NCBI GenBank assembly: GCA_018433675.1
Contig: JAHDQS010000033.1
Coordinates: forward strand, 1 to 64,000
Source of the DNA: Clostridia bacterium
GTDB lineage: Bacteria > Bacillota > Peptococcia > DRI-13 > SM3-B62
Length of the DNA: 64,000 nt
Reading direction: 5' to 3'
Within the stretch, counting starts at the first letter, position 1; each line of letters starts with the position of its first letter. Below the pieces are notes generated by a model that was given only the letters and a program-made list of their open reading frames with translations, had not been told where the DNA came from and ran no database searches. This document shows, piece after piece, positions 58,758-64,000 of the stretch. Both the position numbers and the translations under genes were made by a program.

Positions 58758-59969
58758 TTATTTGCGGTATCGCTCAATCAGTTTAACAGTACGTTCAATG
58801 GCTTGTACGGCTGCTTGATGATCCTGTGAAAAATTTAGGCGAAAGCTATCGGTGAATTGCGGGCCAAATTCCGTCCCGGGCGTAACCGTAACATTTGCTT
58901 GCAGACGCAGAATCTTGGTAAAATCCTGCAGGTTGACAGTCAATTCAGGAAACCGCGGAAAAAGATAACTGCCTGCCTCTGTTGTCCTCGCTTCCATGCC
59001 CTCCACCAAACGGATTTTCGCAAGCAGGTCATCCCGAATATCCTGATGTTTTGCAATTCTTTCCTGCAACCATCCCTCCGGCTCTGAAAACCATAATTTC
59101 AACACGGCCTGACTATAACCCCCGGCACGTAACGACACGATGGCCTGTAATTTCTCCATCCGCGCAATGATCTGGGTCGAACCGAAGGCCACGCCCAGAC
59201 GGTAACCGCTTAAGGACTCCGTTTTGGAAGGTCCCATGATTGTAATTAAGTTTTCCGGTGCAATATTTTCCGCCCGCATATGAGTATATGTTTTGCCATC
59301 AAATATCTGTCTGGAGTACAATTCATCTATGATAACAGTAACATCGTACTTTTTGGCCAGTTCTGCTATCAAACGGATTTCCTCAGGCGAATAAATGACG
59401 CCGGTCGGGTTGTTGGGATTGGAAAAAAGAAAAACTCTGACGCCGGATTTGAAGACATCTTCCAACTGGTTAAAATCCAGACCCGCACGCCCGCTTATTC
59501 CCAGATAATCAAGCTTCACAGGTACGATTTCACCGTCAAAAAACTGAACCAGCTTACGATTAGCAAAATAATCAGGTTCAACGATGGCAACCTTATCTCC
59601 CTTAGCAATAGTTGAACCCATGGCCAAAAAAAGTGCCCCTTGTGTTCCGGGGGTAATAATGAGACCCTCATCGGCCGAAACTGCGGCACCGGTAAAATCT
59701 GCAAGTTTTCGGGCCAGGTCCTCACGAATACTGCTTTTTCCGCGATACTCCGTATAAGCCTGTTTGCCACCAAGTTCAACGCCGGCAATAAAGGTATCCA
59801 GCGTACCTGGAATTGGCACGAATGCATCTACATCGCCATGAGAAAAATCAACAGGTTTCCCAGGTATGGCATCTCCCTTTATTTGAATTCCGGCCGTTTT
59901 TTGACGGATTTCCTGTCCGGGGGAGTTATCAACACCAAGCTTCGTGAATTTTTCGCTTAATAAATCCAT
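58758..59969 (-). CDS. Pyridoxal-phosphate aminotransferase, class I/II
   Basis: A 403-residue fold-type I enzyme, with LFSNPNNPTGVIYSPEE near 184-200, IIDELYSRQIF near 215, the PLP Lys in MGPSKTESLSGYRLG near 245 and FRLNFSQD near 378. The substrate is not apparent. It differs clearly from the aminotransferase at 56758. It is monocistronic, and the region just upstream contains the left copy of the guaA 3'-end repeat. Confidence 0.87.
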   Translation of the reverse strand: MDLLSEKFTKLGVDNSPGQEIRQKTAGIQIKGDAIPGKPVDFSHGDVDAFVPIPGTLDTFIAGVELGGKQAYTEYRGKSSIREDLARKLADFTGAAVSADEGLIITPGTQGALFLAMGSTIAKGDKVAIVEPDYFANRKLVQFFDGEIVPVKLDYLGISGRAGLDFNQLEDVFKSGVRVFLFSNPNNPTGVIYSPEEIRLIAELAKKYDVTVIIDELYSRQIFDGKTYTHMRAENIAPENLITIMGPSKTESLSGYRLGVAFGSTQIIARMEKLQAIVSLRAGGYSQAVLKLWFSEPEGWLQERIAKHQDIRDDLLAKIRLVEGMEARTTEAGSYLFPRFPELTVNLQDFTKILRLQANVTVTPGTEFGPQFTDSFRLNFSQDHQAAVQAIERTVKLIERYRK

Positions 59970-60070
59970 ATTTCAGCCTTCTTTCTTTTGTTATTTATGG
60001 TCTCTGTTTCAACTATACCCATGGCTTGGGCCTCTTTCAAGGCATCCGCGTATGAACTTTTTTCTTTACT

Positions 60071-60134
60071 AATAAACCCTGTTAATCCTATTACATCAGG
60101 ACTCACAGGGTTCTCTTTTTCTATTCCCACTCAA
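60071..60134. repeat. Left copy of the guaA 3'-end direct repeat (putative att site)
   Basis: These 64 bp match 62038-62101 with five mismatches. Read on the minus strand they include the last codons of GMP synthase (Glu-Trp-Glu-stop) and the following hairpin, detached from any guaA gene. This is the displaced end expected after site-specific integration into the guaA 3' end. Confidence 0.85.
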
Positions 60135-60380
60135 CCGAGATCAAACAATTCTGTTTATGTAATATTGCTCGGTCTGATTATAACGATAGTGATTATTTAT
60201 AGTATCCATATTATCCTGCCCTTTGAACCCCCTGTTATCATTTTGTTATCGAGCTTGATAACAGGAATAGTTGCACTGCGGATAATACCGATGTTGTATA
60301 AAAGTATTGTAAACAATAACGCGATAATTTGCAATGCGAAAACTAATATTTATAACACACTTTTTTGGAATAGTGTGTGA
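60135..60380 (+). pseudogene. Hydrophobic membrane-protein fragment
   Basis: A reading frame that is open from within the left repeat encodes two strongly hydrophobic segments (YVILLGLIITIVIIYSIHII and VIILLSSLITGIVALRII) and then a short tail. It has no start codon of its own after the repeat and no ribosome site. It is best read as a truncated fragment carried with the island, or chance. It does not match a family I recognise. Confidence 0.3.
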
Positions 60381-60416
60381 AAAGTTGTTGATAATTCTCG
60401 TTGTCAATGTTATAAT
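60355..60416 (+). promoter_or_regulatory. Promoter and putative AbiEi operator
   Basis: TTGATA (60388-60393), a 17-bp spacer and TATAAT (60411-60416) form a strong promoter 50 bp upstream of the abiEi start. Immediately upstream, ACACACT (60355-60361) and AGTGTGT (60372-60378) form a perfect inverted repeat. AbiEi antitoxins are known autorepressors that bind inverted repeats at their promoter. Confidence 0.65.
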
Positions 60417-60466
60417 ATTTTTCAAACACAAATTTCAGTCTTTGTATTTCGAAAGTTGGTGAGTTA

Positions 60467-61072
60467 ATGACTAAAAAAGAAATAGTAAAAGAGATCATAT
60501 TGGAAGCAGGCGGTATTGCAAAAACTGCGGAGTTCATTTCTGCCGGGCTCTCCAATTTCGATGTGGCTTCTCTTTGTAATGAAGGATATATTGAACGTGT
60601 TCGCCATGGTTATTATCAACTTGCCGAGAAGAACGATATCAGCGAAGAACATTTGCTTGCAACACTGCTGCCTGAAGGCGTAGTTTGTGTGGAGTCCGCA
60701 CTGTTTCATTACGGCTACAGCGATTTTGCTCCAAGACAATGGGCAATTGCCGTACCACGTACAATTTCAAGAGCTAAACTAAAAATAGATGCGGTCCCAA
60801 TAAAAGCCTATTATATTCAAAAAGGTCAATACCTACTCGGCAAGACAACTTCTGATTTTGATGGTGTAACACTTACAATCTATGACCGTGAACGCACGAT
60901 ATGTGATTGCTTTAAGTATCGTACCAAATTGGATAGTGAGCTTTTCAGCAAGGCAATTAATGCCTATGTTATTGACGACAAGAAAAGCCTCAGCAAACTG
61001 TCTAAATACGCAAAAGAAATGAAGCTCTATAAAAAAGTTACTGAACTGATGGAGGTGCTACTGGGTGGCTGA
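60467..61072 (+). CDS. abiEi: AbiEi-type type IV antitoxin/autorepressor
   Basis: A 201-residue protein. The N-terminal winged-helix domain is about residues 1-75 (GGIAKTAEFISAGLSNFDVASLCNEGYIERVRHGYYQL). The C-terminal antitoxin domain includes VTLTIYDRERTICDCFKYRTKLDSELFSKAINAYV. It represses its own promoter and counters the AbiEii toxin. Its 3' end overlaps the toxin gene by 8 bp. Confidence 0.88.
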   Translation: MTKKEIVKEIILEAGGIAKTAEFISAGLSNFDVASLCNEGYIERVRHGYYQLAEKNDISEEHLLATLLPEGVVCVESALFHYGYSDFAPRQWAIAVPRTISRAKLKIDAVPIKAYYIQKGQYLLGKTTSDFDGVTLTIYDRERTICDCFKYRTKLDSELFSKAINAYVIDDKKSLSKLSKYAKEMKLYKKVTELMEVLLGG

Positions 61073-61970
61073 TATAGCGGCATCCGTACTTGCACGACTG
61101 AGAAACAAAGCGCTGACAAGCGGAAGAAGCTATCAGCTATGCTTACAGCTATTCTGCCAAGAAGAATTCCTACGCCGTTTGGAAAAATCCAAATATGTTG
61201 AGAATCTTGTATTAAAGGGCGGTTTATTCATTTACTCGCTTACCGACTTCGACAGCAGAGTAACCGTAGATGTAGACTTTCTGCTCAGACTAATACCAAA
61301 CACACCGGAACAGCTAAAAACAGTTCTTGAAGAAATCATAGCCACATCTACCGGAAATGACTTTATTACCTTTGAAATCAAAGATGTTGCCCCTATCGCT
61401 GTTCAAAAGAAATATGCGGGTATCGGTGCTTCTGTTGTGGCTCGTATCAAAAACACCCGTACACCATTTAGTATTGATTTCGGTGTTGGTGATGTTATCG
61501 TGCCGAAACAAGAAAAACGCAAGATACCTACCCAGCTTTCAGACTTCGATGCACCGATGGTAAATACATATTCTATTGAAACCACTATTGCCGAAAAACT
61601 CGACGCCATTTTAAGTCTAATGGAGTTTTCAAGCAGAATGAAGGACTACTACGATATTTATTATCTTACTAATAAATTTGATTTTAACGGTAGCATATTG
61701 TGTGAAGCACTGCAAAAGACCTTCGAAAATCGCAATCGTTCTTTTTCAATTGAACAGTTTGAACAGATTATGACCTACGATGCTGATGATGGCATGCAGA
61801 AAAAGTGGGAGACATTTATAAAGAAAATCAACACCAAAACGGACGACTTCAAAACTGTCCTTGAAATAATAAAAATCTTCCTTGCAGAGCCATTTGTAGC
61901 GGCAGTTGAAAAACATAAATATACAAAACAATGGTCTGTAACAAAGCAGGGATGGAAAAAATCTAACTGA
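61065..61970 (+). CDS. abiEii: AbiEii/MenT-type nucleotidyltransferase toxin
   Basis: A 301-residue protein of the AbiEii/AbiGii family. The nucleotidyltransferase motifs are visible: LVLKGGLFIYSL near 47-58 and RVTVDVDFLLR near 64-74 (catalytic Asp pair), FSIDFGVGDVI near 139 with a further Asp, and the Lys-containing IETTIAEKLDAILSLME near 173. Such toxins add nucleotides to tRNA acceptor ends and confer phage abortive infection. The start is GTG 61065, coupled to abiEi. Confidence 0.9.
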   Translation: MADIAASVLARLRNKALTSGRSYQLCLQLFCQEEFLRRLEKSKYVENLVLKGGLFIYSLTDFDSRVTVDVDFLLRLIPNTPEQLKTVLEEIIATSTGNDFITFEIKDVAPIAVQKKYAGIGASVVARIKNTRTPFSIDFGVGDVIVPKQEKRKIPTQLSDFDAPMVNTYSIETTIAEKLDAILSLMEFSSRMKDYYDIYYLTNKFDFNGSILCEALQKTFENRNRSFSIEQFEQIMTYDADDGMQKKWETFIKKINTKTDDFKTVLEIIKIFLAEPFVAAVEKHKYTKQWSVTKQGWKKSN

Positions 61971-62037
61971 TACTCACACTTTGAAATGTGGCATTGATCT
62001 GGTCACCCTTTAGAACGTGCGCTCACCGGGCGCACAT

Positions 62038-62101
62038 AATAAACCCTGTTAATCATATTACATCAGGACTCACAGGATTTTCTTTTTTTACTCCCACTCA
62101 A
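62038..62101. repeat. Right copy of the guaA 3'-end direct repeat (putative att site)
   Basis: This 64-bp segment contains the intact guaA stop region and the hairpin downstream of it, and is repeated at 60071-60134. The interval between the copies (60135-62037) carries only the AbiE genes and a hydrophobic fragment. No integrase remains. Confidence 0.85.
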
Positions 62102-63626
62102 TTGTCCCGGGTGGTTTGGAGGTAATATCGTAAACAACCCGATTGATTTGCTCAACCTCATTTACTAGACGATTCGCAATGATCTCCAACAGGTCATAGG
62201 GCAGGCGAACCCAGTCGGCTGTCATTGCGTCTTCACTGGATACGGCTCTTAAAACAATAGGATAAGCATAGGTACGTTCATCACCCATCACACCTACGGT
62301 TTTGATGCTGGGAAGCACCGCAAAGGTCTGCCATAATTTCTCGTAGAGGCCGGCCTTTTTCATTTCCTCAATGATTATGGCATCCGCTTCCCGCAGGGTA
62401 TCGAGTTTTTCCTCAGTAATATCTCCGATGATACGCACAGCCAAACCGGGACCGGGAAACGGTTGACGGCTTACTATATCTTCCGGCAACCCCAGTTCTC
62501 TTCCCACTATACGTACTTCATCCTTAAACAATAGACGGAGCGGCTCTATCAGCTCAAACTCCATGTCCTCCGGCAAGCCTCCCACATTATGATGAGATTT
62601 GATAGTAGCCGCCGTACCTGTGCCGCTTTCAATAACATCGGAATAAAGGGTACCTTGGACAAGATAATCTATTTTCCCAAGCTTTTTTGCCTCGTCCTCA
62701 AAGACACGAATGAACTCGTTACCGATAATTTTACGTTTTGTTTCCGGCTCGCTCACTCCGGCTATCTTATCCATGAATCTTTCTCTGGCATCAACAAAAT
62801 CTAAATTTATCCCGAATTTTCCGTTGAATGTCTCCCTAACCTGCTCGGATTCACCTTTTCTCATAAAGCCATGATCAACATAAACACATGTTAAGCGGTC
62901 ACCGACTGCCTTGTGTACCAGTAAAGCGGCGACTGAGGAATCAACCCCTCCGCTCAGAGCACACAAAACCTTTTTCGAGCCTACACGGTTTCGAATCTCC
63001 TCCACTTGCTCTTCGATAAACGAACCCATCGACCACTCACCGCCGCAGCCGCAGACGTCGAACAAAAAGTTGGACAGCAGTTTCATCCCGTTTATGGTGT
63101 GTTTAACTTCGGGATGGAATTGTACTCCATACACTTTCCTCTCCTCATTGGCAACAGCCGCAAAAGGGGTATCTTCAGTATAACCGCAGGATATAAAGCC
63201 CCCGGGGACGGATGAAACATAATCCCCATGGCTCATCCAGCACTGTTCTTTATCTTCAAGACCTGAAAACAAAGGATGAGACGCAGAAATATTCACCATC
63301 GCTTTTCCGTATTCCCTTTTATCGGCCCTTATCACTTCGCCGCCTAACATGTAGATAAGGAGCTGCAGTCCATAGCAGATTCCAAAGATGGGAATTCCCA
63401 TTTCCAGTATTCTTTTGTCCATTGTCGGGGCGTTTTTTGCATATACGCTGGCAGGCCCTCCGGAAAAAATTATTCCCTTTGGTTTCAGGGCAGCAATTTT
63501 TTCTATAGAAGTGTCATAAGGTAACATCTCGGAATAAACGTGCAACTCTCTCACGCGACGAGCAATCAACTGGCTGTATTGTCCGCCAAAATCAAGTACT
63601 AATACTAATTCATGTTCTTGAACCAT
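62088..63626 (-). CDS. guaA: GMP synthase (glutamine-hydrolysing)
   Basis: A 512-residue enzyme converting XMP to GMP. It has a class I glutaminase domain (about 1-200; nucleophile in GICYGLQLL near 82-90, HPEVKHT near 172), an ATP pyrophosphatase domain ([14 protein letters not shown] near 223-236) and the C-terminal dimerisation domain ending PPGTIEWE. The 3' end coincides with the right copy of the direct repeat, so the gene has kept its coding sequence after island integration. hpt lies 27 bp upstream in the same direction, making a purine salvage pair. Confidence 0.96.
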   Translation of the reverse strand: MVQEHELVLVLDFGGQYSQLIARRVRELHVYSEMLPYDTSIEKIAALKPKGIIFSGGPASVYAKNAPTMDKRILEMGIPIFGICYGLQLLIYMLGGEVIRADKREYGKAMVNISASHPLFSGLEDKEQCWMSHGDYVSSVPGGFISCGYTEDTPFAAVANEERKVYGVQFHPEVKHTINGMKLLSNFLFDVCGCGGEWSMGSFIEEQVEEIRNRVGSKKVLCALSGGVDSSVAALLVHKAVGDRLTCVYVDHGFMRKGESEQVRETFNGKFGINLDFVDARERFMDKIAGVSEPETKRKIIGNEFIRVFEDEAKKLGKIDYLVQGTLYSDVIESGTGTAATIKSHHNVGGLPEDMEFELIEPLRLLFKDEVRIVGRELGLPEDIVSRQPFPGPGLAVRIIGDITEEKLDTLREADAIIIEEMKKAGLYEKLWQTFAVLPSIKTVGVMGDERTYAYPIVLRAVSSEDAMTADWVRLPYDLLEIIANRLVNEVEQINRVVYDITSKPPGTIEWE

Positions 63627-63653
63627 GGGATTCCCCTTTCTCGTTCCTCTTTT

Positions 63654-64000
63654 TCAGGCACTGGCCCTTGTATTCACTACCCCTACATAAGGAAGGTTTC
63701 TAAAATTTTGGTTGTAATCCAGACCATATCCCACCACAAATTCATCAGGAATCACATATCCATTGTAATCGGGTATTAGTTGTACCTTTCTGCGGTCAGG
63801 CTTGTCCAGCATTGTACACACTTTCAAACTGGCAGGCTCCCGCGACAGCAGATTCTCCTTCAAATAACTAAGGGTGAGACCCGTATCGATAATATCCTCA
63901 ATAATCAAAACATCCTTATTGTTTATATCGGTATCCAAGTCTTTCAATATACGCACCACCCCTGATGTATGAGTGGTTGCGCCATAACTTGAAACAGCCA
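63654..64000 (-). CDS. hpt: Hypoxanthine phosphoribosyltransferase, 3' part
   Basis: The gene runs off the right edge; about 114 C-terminal codons are present. The PRPP loop [14 protein letters not shown] and the C-terminal [23 protein letters not shown] identify HPRT, and the residues before it ([13 protein letters not shown]) are the flexible catalytic loop. It salvages hypoxanthine or guanine to IMP or GMP and is co-oriented with guaA. Confidence 0.94.
   Translation of the reverse strand, partial: AVSSYGATTHTSGVVRILKDLDTDINNKDVLIIEDIIDTGLTLSYLKENLLSREPASLKVCTMLDKPDRRKVQLIPDYNGYVIPDEFVVGYGLDYNQNFRNLPYVGVVNTRASA

Noticed and set aside
59988-60380. A 130-residue membrane protein gene
   Set aside because: The frame starts before and runs through the guaA-end repeat, with no ribosome site. 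Only the hydrophobic part after the repeat is noted as a fragment.
1-64000. tRNA, rRNA or CRISPR sequences
   Set aside because: No T-arm/anticodon-arm patterns, rRNA-like blocks or regularly spaced short repeats were seen on reading both strands. A tRNAscan and CRISPR search would confirm this.

Overview
The window reads as a chromosomal segment of a strictly anaerobic, spore-former-type Bacillota (class Clostridia, Peptococcaceae/Desulfotomaculum-like by general character). The grounds are AGGAGG-type ribosome binding sites with frequent GTG/TTG starts, sigma-54 activators paired with 2-oxoacid/acetoin dehydrogenases, a TRAP transporter, 2-hydroxyacyl-CoA dehydratase-type activases and an agr quorum-sensing locus. 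The genus-level placement is inference. Both ends are cut genes: a sodium:solute symporter on the left and hypoxanthine phosphoribosyltransferase on the right. I found no rRNA, tRNA or CRISPR array.

Layout. 1-3.4 kb: symporter start, a thioredoxin-like protein, a metal/metalloid permease, an ArsR regulator and a DegV protein. 3.4-5.4 kb: glutamine-dependent NAD synthase. 5.4-24.8 kb: a same-strand (minus) run of 19 tightly spaced genes that looks like an undescribed small-molecule biosynthetic cluster. Starting from its upstream end it encodes an O-methyltransferase, a BacA-like prephenate decarboxylase, a BacB-like cupin, a thiamine-diphosphate enzyme, an acyl-CoA dehydrogenase-like protein, two neighbouring PP-loop ATPases (NAD-synthase-like and WbpG/AANH-like), an acyl-AMP ligase, a GNAT acyltransferase, an acyl carrier protein, a second acyl-CoA dehydrogenase, a U32-family protein, a KAS-III-like enzyme, methylaspartate ammonia-lyase, EtfB, EtfA, a third acyl-CoA dehydrogenase, a chorismate mutase-DAHP synthase fusion and an Fe-S protein. 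The logic suggested is: the fusion enzyme boosts prephenate, BacA/BacB-type enzymes divert it to a non-aromatic ring, and carrier-protein, ligase and amide/thioamide-forming enzymes elaborate it without oxygen.

25.0-30.3 kb: directly upstream on the same strand lies an agr locus whose order is agrA, five tandem paralogous membrane proteins, agrC, agrB, and a 43-residue agrD too short for ordinary gene calling. The kinase has only two membrane segments, and the five paralogs look like detached AgrC sensor domains. Three ACATTT direct repeats about 21 bp apart precede agrD and fit a LytTR regulator. An agr-controlled biosynthetic cluster is the main inference from the window.

30.3-48.8 kb: a soluble chemoreceptor-like protein, then two complete 2-oxoacid (acetoin-type) dehydrogenase operons, each with its own AcoR-type sigma-54 activator and a recognisable -24/-12 promoter. 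The second is apparently headed by a DctPQM TRAP transporter. 48.9-52.7 kb: an NSS-family transporter with its tiny partner, a uridine-kinase-like nucleoside kinase and a small orphan gene.

52.7-64 kb: CoA-dehydratase-type activase genes interrupted by a decayed IS200/IS605 element, two aminotransferases, a 64-bp perfect palindrome, a YefM/YoeB-type toxin-antitoxin pair driven by a consensus promoter buried in a 42-bp palindrome, and an AbiEi/AbiEii pair sitting between two 64-bp copies of the guaA 3' end. That last arrangement marks a small genomic island at a known type of integration site. guaA and hpt close the window.
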